Assembly: GCA_022829145.1 (NCBI GenBank) | Contig: CM040753.1 | Span: 12,283,884-12,347,883 of the forward strand | Source of the DNA: Albula goreensis | Lineage: Eukaryota; Chordata; Actinopteri; Albuliformes; Albulidae | Reading direction: 5' to 3' | Length of the DNA: 64,000 nucleotides | In this document: in pieces, positions 27,773 to 40,469 of the stretch | Numbering within the stretch: position 1 is the stretch's first letter | Layout of the letters: every line of letters starts with the position of its first letter | Notes under the pieces: model-generated | The model's database searches: none | What the model was told of the DNA's origin: nothing | Seen by the model: the letters and a program-made list of their open reading frames with translations, nothing else | Program-made: the position numbers and the translations under genes

Positions 27773-30700
27773 TTCCCTCATTGTCACTTGTATAAAGAGG
27801 TTTGATTTAGAAATTAACAGACTATATCCTGAGAACAAGAGAACAAAAACACTGTCTAAACAAAAGGAGATACAGGTAGTTGTTGAAGTTGTGCAAATGG
27901 GCCAAAGGACCATGAATAAATGTGCTTTTTGTTTCAGACAGTATATGGTAATATATTGAATCCATGAAGATAATTATTTCTCACATGAAGATGAAAACAT
28001 TGGTAGAAAATGAGCCACATTATGGTGCTGCTATTAGCAAGAGGCAGAGAAAGGTAACCTCCAGACACCTGTGGGGTGCATTTGAGTGAACCACAGACGG
28101 CATTGCTGTGGTGCTTTGAGCATCATCTGCAGAAGCTTTTATCATTTTACACCTTATGTTTGGGATGTTGGATGGACCCACACTTCCAGGATTCACACCA
28201 GCAGGTTTGGCCCGCAGCACTGGCTCTGCTGCAGAGGAAAGGTTGTATAAGGGAGAGGATGCTTAAGCCAGTGCCTTTTCCATACCTGGGACCCATGGCA
28301 TGTCTGCCTCTATCCCCCTTTCAATAAGTACTACCAGCCTTGGAACACGTGGTTGACAGAGTCTGTGTAAGAACTAGGGATCTTCTGATAATAATATAAC
28401 AGCCGTACATGCGTTGCTGTTAAGAGTTGAAGTGGTGTCTGTGTGTTTATTGATTTTGAATGGTATTACTACATGTACACCATTAAAATTAAAAGCTGTG
28501 CACTTTTCAGTAAGGTTAGTGTTACAACTAGACTACTGTATCCCAACCAAATCAAACTATTTAAGCCCACCCCCACCCCCCATCCCTTATTTTGGTATTA
28601 ATGTGTTAAACATAGCAATGGAGTCACCCTTTGAGTGACCTACCAGCGTAAAAATAGACGAATACAATGGCTTTCTGCTTGGGGAGTGGGGTTGGGGGGT
28701 GGACCTTTCAGAACAAGTCCATAGGGTCAAATGAAAGCATTGAGAGAGCAGCCTTATCTGAGAAATTGTGCTTCATTTATTTTTGCAGCAGTTGAGGTCA
28801 GGGATGTTGTTACAACATGTAAAAGAAGCATCTGGTGCTTTAATGACAGGAAATGTGCAGGTGTGCAGTCAGAGTAATAGCGCTGTTATGGTATCTGAAC
28901 TATGACAGAAATTCATGCATTCATAATGCAGGATCTGTTGCAAAATGCGTCAACAGTATCAGCAGTGTCTCACGGACTACGCACAATACGGGTTCATAGA
29001 TGTTCATCAGAAAATTCTAGAGCTGCGCCTGTTTCAGTGTTAAGGAAGGAAGCACAAACAGAAGAGAAACTGAATGCAGGGATGCATCGAGAAAAGGCTG
29101 ACCTTTCATGCGAACGCTGAGCAAGATTGCCAAGATGGCACCATGTTGTTTCACATCTGAAAGCCTCAAATTAACGTTTAAATGAGCAAATCTGAAAGCC
29201 ATTATGGTGATGTATATTTGGTACGCATTTTTTTGTGCTACGGCAGACCACCCTAGATGTTTACATGGTGTGTGCGTGTCAGTTGATACTGACAGGGAAA
29301 CCAGTAGACAGAAAAACGAAAATAACACATTTTCCTTCATGGTGCCTCTGTATACTGTGTGAACTGCAGGGAGATATTTCACACTCTCTTCAGCAGCTCA
29401 TCACAGGATTTTCAGTCATTTTTACACATCTTCCCATGAGGCTCAAAACAACAGTTTTTAAAAATATTGCATGTCATTTTTTGCAAACGTTATACTGAAT
29501 ATCCCTTTGAATAACAAACCTGTACTTATTGTTTTCTTTTGTTTATGCAGGATCTTTGTGTAATTTCATTTCATACAGCACACTCTCTGCTGTCTGCAGG
29601 GCTCAAACCAGCAAGAGCTCCCTGCTGCCTAGAAAGGTGTGCTGTGTTTCTTTTTTGCTTTGTTGATGGTGTTATTCACAGTCGTTTATACAGTGGTGTC
29701 TGTTCCTCTTTTTTAAAGGTGTGCACAGGACAGACACTTGCCCATGTGGAATGCTATCTACAGTTCCTGCTCCGCTGCTCCCTGTCATCCAAGGTAATGC
29801 TTTTGTCCCTCTGAAAGAGTGCTGTGTGTTTACAGTTACTCAAGGTCAACACAGAAAAATAACAATGCTTTCAATTGAGAAATGTGAGTTTTTTTCAAGG
29901 TTTGAATATACGTATCAAGTCTTAATAGAAATAAATTAATAACTGATACTGTTTTGTTGACTATGAGTAATATAATTAACTTTAAAATGAAACTTGTTAT
30001 TGTATTATATTGCCGTATATATTATTGAATTCTATGTAAACTACCTTTAATGTGGAGGTATGTGGAGGAATACATAACTCATAACAATCTGTAGAATAAA
30101 TAGCAAAAGTATACACATTCAGTCAATTTATGCAGCTGAACTAATGTAACTACTGTAAGAATTCAAATTCAAGTAACTTTCTCAATGTTAAAATAAACAT
30201 GTAACGCCCAGTTTTCAAACCTCTGGCCTCCACCTTGCCATATTGTCTTTATAAACTCAGTGTGAATATTAAGGCTTGGGAGTGGATGCCTTCCAGCACT
30301 GAACATTTATATCTGGGCTGAAGCAGTTTCATTTCTGAGGTCATTTGTTCCCTGCCAGATGTGAGAGGGAAGCTGAGCTGAGCTCAGGTACAGCATTCTT
30401 AGACCGAGAGTCTATTATAAAGCAAAAAGAGATCCACTTTATTGTGTATCCTCAGATTTTATTTAACTACCACATAAAAGTATTCTTTTTGTGTACCCGT
30501 GAAAATGTGTGTTGTGTATAGATAAAATGTATGCAAACTTTTCTATAGATATGTATGTTTTTAGTGTCACAATTTGAATTCTAAAGATCTGAAGAAAATC
30601 AATAAGAACCATGGCTCAAATGTAAGTGTAAGAGTTGCCTCACCCTTGGCTGATATAGATTACATCAGTATAGCCCAACCCCTCCTCTGTTCCAACTTAA

Positions 30701-31284
30701 TGACCCTTGTGTGTGGGAAGCTTCCCCATCTCCCCCCCTGCCCTTTAGCTGCTGCCATGCTTTCGGACACAAAGTACGTATGCTTCAAAATATATTCGTT
30801 AGATAGGTTTCCATGTTTCTGTTGGGTTTACAACAGTTTCGACTTGTTTTGACATACCAAAACATTATGGTTATTTCTACACAAGCCAAATGTTGCACTA
30901 ATCTCATCAAGTTAATGATCGCAAAATATTCTTCAAGTGATTCAGTAATGGAAGAATAAAGTGTTATTTAAGGTAACTCTTTCCATGAGTAAGTATGATC
31001 TGTTCATTTCCCGTAGTTATGCAATTTGTCATAATGAATGTTAAGTATATGAAAAGGGCTAACAAGAGTCGTGCAAACCTTTTGATTCTGTAAATTTCCC
31101 TGAGATAATTTAGCACTATTAGAAATACCCATTAATGACTCAAGAAGCAAATTGTAGATAGTCATCCCTGTACATTATGATGGTTTTGGATGAATTATGG
31201 CAATATAATGATTTCTAAGGGATTTGACAGGGCTTAAATCTGAATTCAGAGATGCTATTGATTTATGAATTTGAGACTATGTTT

Positions 31285-31358
31285 ATGTGTCTGTGTGTGT
31301 GCGTGCGTGTGTGCGTGTGTGAGTGTGCGTGTGTGCGTTTGTGTGTGTGTGTGTGCGT
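31285..31358. repeat. (GT)n microsatellite
   Basis: About 75 bp of GT with GCGT interruptions. Confidence 0.95.
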
Positions 31359-34300
31359 TCACATGTGCATAAAAATTCATGTGCCTTTTTCTGTGAGATG
31401 TTGCTGTGCGAGCGACTGATTGTGCCATTGATGTCTGGTGGGCCCCCAGTGTTTGTTGGCCTCTCTCAGCAGTGCCTTCCCTGTGACATGGAGACTTGGC
31501 CAATCAGAGCTTTTCTAGTTGCTCTTGAGGAACTGCTATGATCGCCATCCACACAAAGGAAATATTCTACCCAGGCCAGGGGTCCACGGCTCTTCTTCTC
31601 ACAAGTGCAACATTGAACTGGCGGGATTAAGGAATGCCTCTCTGAAGCAGAGGTTGCCATGGGAAAACCTTTCTTCTAGTAGCACTGTGTCTGTTTCTCA
31701 TTTACAGCCGGTTGAGGTGCTTCATGCATTAACACTATTAATGTGGGTAACGTTAATTCAGATTTACAATTATAATGTCCAATTAGTGTGTTGAGCTTTA
31801 TTTTATGTCTCAGACTGATATTGGGGTAATTTCAGTCATAAAGTGACCATCATGGCGATTTTGTTATTTTTTGAGCTGTTTGGATTACTTTGTACCCAGA
31901 GGCCACAGTGTGAGTTAATAGTGAGGCCTTAATAGCACAAAGCCCCATGCTCGTGAGGATGTCCTGAGGTTGGAAAGCAGAGCGATGGCATATAGCATTT
32001 ATTCATGTGAGACAGACTAATGATCCCCTTACAATGATGTCACCCTGTGAGAGCGTATGTGTGGGGGAGGGCAGACTGAAGAGCCCCCCAACCCCCATGA
32101 GTGCAGTGTCTTTGGCCATTGAAAGGCTGATCCACAGATGCATTAACAATGTACAAGAGAACGGAACAAACAATTTATATTTAGAAAATTTGTCTGCCAG
32201 TTGGGTACAAATGGGTTTGATATAAATGTATAATTATGATATGTATCTCTGTCCTCAAAATGAGTCTTAAAAAGCTGAAATTAACCAAGGTCAAGTTTCT
32301 TAATTAAATCTCGGCTTTCAAACAAATGAGTTAGATTTGCTCTTTTTACTCACTAATTCATTTTACTTTCCTATAGAAACCATCAAGATTTTTTTTTCTA
32401 ACTTGGGCTTTGTTCAGTTTCAGTCAGAAGAATTTGATTGCTTCATAAGGCAAGCATATACGCCTGTTACATTAAAAGATGATGAATTAACAAGGGCGTA
32501 GCCAAAAAAAATGTTCAATTTTGTTTAAAGTATGCTGTTTTGATTGTGAATGAACCAAATCCAGGATTTAGTCACAGATTTAGGGAGATCTGTTCCTCAG
32601 CAACACCTTGGGTTATATTCACAGAAAAAAAGAAATCTATGTCACTCCCAAAAAAGGCCTGTATTTGAGTATGTCAGAATGATGACAGGACTGTGTGTGG
32701 TGACTGTGATGCTAAGGCAGCAGATGGTTACATGACATAGATGCTGAGAAGGTATCTATACCTACACATGCTATGAAGTATGACATTTGAAGTATGACAG
32801 CTGCCAAGGACCAGTTGACCAAAGTTAGCATTAGCAGTGGTCAAAATGTTACTGAAGCTGCAATAAACGTAGCACAAGAATGACATGAAGGCACAGTGTC
32901 CTTTTCCCATGGTTTTCCTCTGATCGAACAGTACCAGATGTGTGGAAGGATGAAGATGCATAGAAAAAGGTTGTTGAAATTAACATAATTGATAATTGAG
33001 TGTACACTGCACAGCATGTTATTGCATTAGGTTTTTTGTTCGTAATAAAATAGCATTGAAACTAGGTCTTGAAGTGGAAAAATTAATCTCTGCATCACAT
33101 GTTTATATTGCCTGATCAATGGTGGAAGTATTACATTCAGGATTTAATTTGAGATTTGGATACATTTGTAGTGCTGCATTCAGCATTTGGTGAAACCAAA
33201 AAACCATATATTATTTGAATATAGCAGCGTACCTTTGGAGACCATCAAGTAGTCAGTCACCTTTATACTAACACTGCCTGACTGTCTGAACTCATACAGA
33301 GGGTAGTCATGAACCAAATGAAAACATAGGTAGGTCATATTTCATTTAGAGTAATACTTTTAGGGAAAAAAGGAATGCAGTGAGATTGAAGGAAGTTGCT
33401 ATGAATAGCAGAATCACTGCAGTAGTTGTATAATATCATATTAGTTGTGGTGAATTTAACATTTACAATTTAACACAATTTAGTGTTGATACACCCTTAA
33501 AACTATAAAGTGAAAATTAAACTATCTGAGATATCCTGGAATGAAAGACTTGAGTTAAACTATCATTCATTTTCACACACAAAAAAGACATTAACCAGAA
33601 AAATAAAAATTAATTGGCTGTATTTGGTCCGTGTGCCTCAGTGAAGCATGTAGTTAATATTCTTTTTCAGTACCCAGAATAAATGCAAACTAAATGTAAT
33701 ATAGCAGTTTAGATGTTTGTTCAATAGGCCATGAAAGCATCTCCAAACCCCTGCAGGTTAATGTGATCTGAAGGGAGCTTGCAGAGCTTGGATTGGTGCG
33801 TGAGGATGGGCCCACAGTGGAGTTGTTTGAGTGCACAGTGTGGAAATGAGTGCAGGTCTGCGGGAGAGAGAACAGCAAGCACTGGAGAACCAACTGTCTG
33901 TGTTGAAACTGGAGAATCAAGCATGGCACGTAAGGCTTAACGTTTGTCAGTAAGAGGACCTGAACAGTGCTGTGTAGCCTCTCTCCTGTGCTTGCCAATG
34001 CAGTGTTCCTCCCAGGAAATTACATTGATAATTGTTTATGGTTATATATGAATTTGCGGTGGCTTGGCCGCAGCGACCTCTACTGTAATGCAGTGCTTGG
34101 CAAAAAATGCTATTGATGAATGAATGAGTTGAATGATTATTAAAAAAATGTAGCAAGAATGTTTTCAATAAAAGGAATGTGGACACTTTAAAAAAGTTTG
34201 CTTTTACTTTTAATACATGAATGTTAATGTAGATAGAATGTTAAGTCTTTCATCTGTACCCTTAGTACGCATGAAAGTTTTTTTTTCTAATGAGCTTTAA

Positions 34301-34889
34301 AGCAAGTTCATTATCACTTGTGGAAAAAAATCACCTTCATTAGTAACCTCTTTCAATGATAAATTGAAATACATACCCACTCCACCAAGACTTTGTCTTC
34401 TCAAAGCAACAATCAACAAGGTGACGAATATGGGGTCCTGAATGTTCCAGTCCCGAATACCTGTGATTATCTGTGGGAGTGTGCCTGACCATTCCCAGTG
34501 TTTATGATACATTCACACATGCATCGATTTGTGCTCCAGAATGGCTTATGTGTAGCACCTTAACAATTAATGTCGGTACAATGTGCTGTTTGGGAGGAGC
34601 CTGTATATACCGTCCTGTTTATGTTAATTAGGAGCTATAATCCGCATCAGAGCCAGTGTGCAGCACCCAGCAGCAGAATTCAGCTGAACCCTGTCCTCCA
34701 CACTCTGGTACGGCTTCCTGCTGAAAGATCTGAGAGTGGCAATTACTGTAATCACCCTGATCAAAGAAAGGGTGTGTTGCAGAAAGGAAGCCAGCAGTCT
34801 TGTCAATGAAGAGAAAGAGATGTGCCTTAAAATATATTATCTCCATATCAGTCTTACGCTGACCCACTCTCTGTATGTGCACATGCAAG

Positions 34890-34972
34890 GGTGTGTGTGC
34901 GTGAGTGTGCGTGCATGTGGTTTGAATGTGTGTGTGCGTGCATGTGTGTGCATGTGTGCGTGTGTGTGTGTG

Positions 34973-35028
<56 letters not shown>
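34890..35028. repeat. (GT)n microsatellite, about 140 bp
   Basis: Interrupted GT/GC in the first half and pure GT (about 25 units) in the second half. Confidence 0.97.
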
Positions 35029-35030
<2 letters not shown>

Positions 35031-35237
35031 GCAAGCTGTACATTTTCATGTTGCTGTCTGGTTTATGTGAAGGTGTTTTTTTATTTTTTAATGTTCTGGC
35101 AAAAGAATGAAGTGAAACATACTTTTAATTTAATATTTTTATTAACTAACAGGAATTGCCCTTGGTTTATGTTTTTCAGACCCAATGAGAGTGGCAGGTC
35201 AAGACAGAGTGGATAAAGAAGAAACATGCATGTATAC

Positions 35238-35318
35238 ACTCTCTCTCTCACTCTCTCCCTCTCTCTCTTTCTCTCTCTCTCTTGCACATACACACAAACA
35301 CACACACATACACACACT
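35238..35318. repeat. Compound (CT)n-(CA)n
   Basis: An interrupted CT run followed by ACACAC/ATACAC units, 200 bp after the larger GT array. Confidence 0.93.
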
Positions 35319-38300
35319 AAATCTAAGCATAAGGAAGGTAAGTAACACAAAGAAACGGATCTTTGCAGGAACAAAATCTTGAGAGAAAGTTGGCTCCTTG
35401 TTTTCACAAAAAGGCTGCACATCTAAATAAAAGTAAAGGAATGAGGCATGTCTACATTTAGCCCCTTTAGCCAATCCCTGCCAAATGGACTTCTCAATGT
35501 ACTCAAATAAATACTAAAAAAAAATTCAAAAAAGAGGGATAACCTAGGAGTTCTCAGAACTAGTGGGAAAGTAAAATTTTGTTCAGTAAGACCGTGAGCA
35601 GGAAAGCGACATCATCACTCAGTGCAAGAACATAGTGTCACATGGGAAATCGCTGACTTACCTTCACTGATATACATTTCAGACTTGTCAATTTTCAGAC
35701 TTGGATCCCCAAGTACATGGTTTGATATATAGCTAAATAATGCCAGGATGAACCAAGCTTCCAACAGAGTAAATGAAATTCATTAACAGTCATTAAATAA
35801 TTTATCAGCATAAATACATTTATTTGAAGTGTGACACTAATGAATAAGTTGTACGTGGAAAAGTGTTCTGTAAGAACACTATCCTGACACCTCCCTGTAT
35901 TAAATCAACTGGCCTCTCCCAAGGATTACTGTATAGAACCATATGTCACTGATGTAATAACCTATGCTGTGACATTGTTCTGGAAATTCATAACCTGAAA
36001 GGAATCTTCAAAAAATTCCTCATTCTGGTGTCACCTTATGTTGCAAGCACTCAATAGATGAAAGCAGGCAGGCAAGCATTTAATCAGTCAGTCCTAGTGT
36101 CTAAAATCCAGTGTTGTAGGCATAATTAGCAGGCTGAGTGTGACAGGAAGGCTTTCCTGATTTATAACATGTCCCTATATGTCAGCCTTATTCAAAATCG
36201 ATAGTTATTTCAAACAAGACCCTCCTGCTCAAACATTTAGCTTGAAACTGGCCAAATGTCTCATGCTTATTTTTTAACAACAACAACAACAGCGATAATG
36301 GTAATAATAAAAAGCCCTCTTAAATAGGTAAGTATAGAATTTTTGCTTGCTGTAAAAGAATGATGTGCTGTAGAATAACTGAAAGCGTCTATTTTTTATG
36401 CCTGTCACTCAGGTGCATCAGAGACGACAGTCTCATAAATGAGGCTCATATCATCAGTCAGCACCCCAGCTGTATCCGAGGCTGACTGACACAGGCTCAG
36501 TCCCCAATGTCTGCGCCTGTGACACAACAATCTACCTCTGATTCACTTCTGTCACTCCCTGTTCCACTCAAGTTTTCTGAGCACTGAAGTCCATGTTTGA
36601 AATTGCAAATCTTGATTCTTGGTAATGTACACCTCCCATAATCTTTGTCTTTAATGTTGCACTATTTTATTACATTTTAATCAGACATGCAGGGCTGTCA
36701 ATTGTATGGAATATTATGTTATTGTATGGCATATTGTTAAAAAAATGATGCAGTTACATCTTATATCTTTGCACTCATTTACTGACATGTTTGTTATAAC
36801 AGGCCCTAACATGAGGGTGAACAAGAAAGCAAAAACATATGGATTGATGCTAAACCCATGCTAGTCATGTTTTAACAGTCATAAAACTATGGGGGTAAAA
36901 GGATATTTTAGGATAAATGGAATGTGAAAGGCAATTCTAGGCTACTATACAGGAAGCATTTATGAGAGAAATAAAACCACTGACAACACTGAGTGGACAG
37001 TAATTAAATGCCTTTTGTGTTGTGAGCTTTCAGATAAGATCAGCTTCCCTTGACAAGTGATTTAGGAGGGTGACAGTTGCTCTTCTGCTCTTCCTTTTGC
37101 TTAGCGTATTCCAGCACACCTTGGGGTCGCTTGCGGGCATGTCCGAAGTGGCTGTCAGATCTGTCTCACACCATGTCATGTCAGGTTTGATTTGGACAGC
37201 TCCTGCATACATTACATTTCCTTAAACACCTGCCATACAAGATCAAACAAAGCTGGAATTTCTAGACAAGCACAGACTTCTTGGTGACTGTATTCATGTA
37301 CTATAGCCTGCACCATCCATGAGTACAGTTATTTATGCGTGGGGAGTCCGTTCTGGCAATGGCAGTTATAATGAATTTGCATAGATTCCTTCTTCTTGGA
37401 CCTCTATATACTTTTGCTTACCGATGACCATATGAAAGGGTGGCTACTTTACTTGTAAATAGCTATAGTTAAAATAGATCATTTTCAGGGAGAACACAGA
37501 TCCTCTTACAGTATGCTACTGAAGTATCATAAATGTATTGCTATGAATATGCATATTAGTTTTAAAACATATTACAGATTTAAAAATTGCTGTAATGGAT
37601 ATGTTCTTCCTAGCAGACCAGTTGTGTTATAGCACAGTAATAATATGAAATGTGTTGTATGCAGCTTCAAATATGTAAAAGCAGTTTGTGTTTCATTTTT
37701 TGTATTGGAAACCCCAAACTATAGATTGAAAATATCCAAGTTGTCACATGCATGCTATTGAGGATTGTCATCCATTAAAATATCATTTTTATATCTCACA
37801 TTGCTCCGTTAACATAATTTCATTTTCAATTTGAACGTAAAATCAATTTCAGAGTTGGCAGAATTAGCAGATGTTTGTTTTTGTTTTACAACAGTAAAAT
37901 CATTTAAAGATATGAAATGGTGAAAACAACTAATTGAAGCCACTTTGTTCCTTACAGCTCAGTTTGACTTAAGAGCGGGCCTTATTGCTTTGACTCAGCA
38001 GTTTACAAGAAATAGGTGCCTCCCCAGTTGATGTTATAATGAAGCAAAGATCTTGTCATTTTAGCCTTGTCTGTTTTACATGAATCACACCAGACTGCAG
38101 CAGATACCCCACAGATACCACAATGACTGTCCTCCCAAACGCTCGAGCTTTATGTTTATGAATGTCCTGTGAGTCAGGAGTTTCAGGATGACTCAGCCCA
38201 ACTGTAGCAAAACAAAACTAACCCTCCAAATATGTTTACCCGTCTCCTGCTCAAGTGACATGCCTTTTGTGCAGCCATCACTGCTCAAATAATGCCATAT

Positions 38301-38644
38301 TTTACACATACGCAATATGAAGAAGTTTTAGATGAAAGACCTTTTTGTGAAGAAGACATAGACTGGGAAAATGACAATGATTTGTCCTGTGGAAATTGTT
38401 CACTGTAATTTTCTGCTGTATGTAAATGCATTTTAAGAGACATGATTTTTGTCCATTTTTAAATGTTTTTGATCATCCTCTAGAGATAATAAGCATTTTC
38501 AGAGACCTGACGGTAACTTAAGTCATCCCTGATTATAAAAGTGTCTTTATTTTGTCCGTTTGGCTTTGAAATGATTGAATGTAATGTCTGTTTTGCTCCT
38601 TGTCTCTTCTGCATCTTTAAGCTGATGTCGGATGTCTTCACGGT

Positions 38645-38745
38645 CAGGCCATGTTTGCTTCAGTGAACATTCAACGCTGTCGGTGAGTTTGAGATAAATT
38701 GAAAAAACCATCGACCGTTGATTGTACCCTGCAGCCAGCCCTTGT
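38645..38745 (+). ncRNA. mir181a: mir-181a precursor hairpin
   Basis: The 5p arm at 38666-38688 starts AACATTCAACGCTGTCGGTG and then GAG, the vertebrate miR-181a sequence. The 3p arm at 38707-38728 starts ACCATCGACCGTTGATTGTA, the miR-181a-1 star. The arms pair across a loop of about 18 nt. The flank TTGCTTCAGTG just before the 5p arm also matches the human mir-181a-1 precursor as I recall it. miR-181a tunes T- and B-cell receptor sensitivity by repressing phosphatases. It lies on the opposite strand to ptprc, 10 kb beyond its 3' end, and is probably co-transcribed with mir-181b downstream. Confidence 0.97.
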
Positions 38746-38874
38746 GTAGCCCGAATCAGCGCATGACCAGCAACTCTCTCTCTCAAGCCTATGCGAATGG
38801 ACAGCTCCCCACAAGAGTATGGAGTTTGTGTTATCCCCCCCTCCCCTCACAACGCATACCCCCAAACAACTTTC

Positions 38875-38965
38875 AGCAAAGGTCACAATCAACATTCATT
38901 GCTGTCGGTGGGTTTAACTGTGTGGAAAAGCTCACTGAACAATGAATGCAACTGTGTCCCAGATT
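38875..38965 (+). ncRNA. mir181b: mir-181b precursor hairpin
   Basis: The 5p arm at 38891-38913 begins AACATTCATTGCTGTCGGTG and then GGT, which is miR-181b. The 3p arm at 38931-38953 begins CTCACTGAACAATGAATGCA, the mir-181b-1 star. The 5' flank GGTCACAATC matches the human mir-181b-1 precursor as I recall it. It lies 225 nt after miR-181a-5p on the same strand, the usual spacing and order of the cluster. It shares the seed ACATTCA with miR-181a. Confidence 0.97.
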
Positions 38966-40382
38966 TCCTCGCCTAATATCAGAGGAAGAAGCATCATCGG
39001 CTGATGAGCTGATTGTTTTTCCCTCTGTGGATGTGGATCTCCATAAGAAACAAATAGAGACACAAACGGGCTCTTTCTCAGCCACATCAGCTCATCATCA
39101 TCTTGCTAATTGTGTGCTTTTTATGCAGTGAATAGGAGCAAAATGAAAACGGCAAAAGCTGAATTTCCCGATAGGTTTTGTTAAAATGTGTGGTTGCCTT
39201 AGGTCCACATAGCTTCGCATTACCTACACTGTTGGCAAGTTGGCAATGTCAATCAATCAATGAATTGAAAAATGGAATACCACAGTAAGTGCAGTTTACT
39301 TGTGTTAGGGTAACACCTTATGACACACAGAAAAGATAATCTACTGTGCACCATTATTGTTGCACCCATTCCTTTATTTTTAAACACCACTATATACAGT
39401 AAGTTTTACCATAAACCCAAAGCCGTCATGACACATCCCTTAGCAGCATTATAATGATGAAATTTATTTAGCTGGACTGTAAATACAGCTTCACTGGACA
39501 TGCTTCCCCACGGGCCGTGGCTGGCCTTTAGCAGAGCCACAGCAGCAGACATGCAGGGCACAGAGCACTGAGCGCTGCACTGAACCACCCAAGCAGCATC
39601 CTCATCCGTCAGCACAGTGTCAGATCGGACACACTAAGCATGGCTTTGGAGAAGTGTGAGAATATGTTCCAGTTAGACTCATGATAAACCAGTTTATGTT
39701 TACATTACCAATAGTACAATAGTATTTATTTGCATTTATTAAAATTTTTTTTGTTTTGCAAATCCTCATCAAGGATTTGGGTAGTTCCTATCTAACTTAT
39801 CATTTAATCTATTTATGATACTAGATGTTAAATTGAACCAAAAATACATTTCCTGTTTGAGGTTAGCTGTATCCCATCCCAGAATTCAAACCTGCACCTT
39901 GTAGTTGCAGTCTCTTTACCTAAGGATAGTAGCAGTTGATATCTCTGATTTTTATGTATAAAACCAAAATAAAAATATTAGAACATTGAAATGTCTGAAG
40001 CATCTTTCTTAAGAATTGTTTTGTGGTTATGTTGAATAAAGAGTGAAGTGTGGTGTCCAGTATCGCTGTGTGTCTTGGACATGTGTTAATGTTGTGGTAA
40101 TCTATTTGCTTTTGGTTTCCATCTTATTATTTGTATGTGTTGTAAATGTTAAATATGTATGCTTGAATTACCAAATGGAGTATATCCTTCTGAATGTAAT
40201 GAAATGTGAATGGTGCAGTTGAATTGGTGGAACAGCACCAACTGCTCAAGTGGCTTAAAGTTAAACCATATATGCACCAAGGATTAATGAGTTATTGAAC
40301 CTAGTCCTGAACTTAGTCCTGTGTTTAACTCTATTCTGATTTTTTTAAAATGAGAGACCTGGTTTCAGGGTCTCCAAGTGTC

Positions 40383-40469
40383 AAAGCCTAACCCTAGTTA
40401 TGATATTTGGTTGCCTATCCATTTATTGCTTCATGACACATCATTCTGTCATAGCTAGGGTTAGGCTTT
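40383..40469. repeat. 21-bp inverted repeat with 45-nt loop
   Basis: The left arm AAAGCCTAACCCTAGTTATG (40383-40402) plus A pairs with the right arm at 40449-40469, with one mismatch that is a G-U pair in RNA. It lies 1.5 kb downstream of mir-181b on the presumed host strand. It could be a small MITE or a hairpin RNA. Nothing supports expression. Confidence 0.6.

Larger units (their letters stand above)
10977..38644 (+). other. Non-coding stretch upstream of mir-181, presumed host-transcript territory
   Basis: About 28 kb without a supported protein-coding exon on either strand. It contains the C-rich tract, GT and CT arrays, and several low-repeat, GC-moderate patches (for example about 15.6-16.0, 19.7-20.0, 25.9-26.1 kb) that could be conserved non-coding elements. 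I cannot align them. In human the equivalent interval carries the lncRNA MIR181A1HG. Confidence 0.3.
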
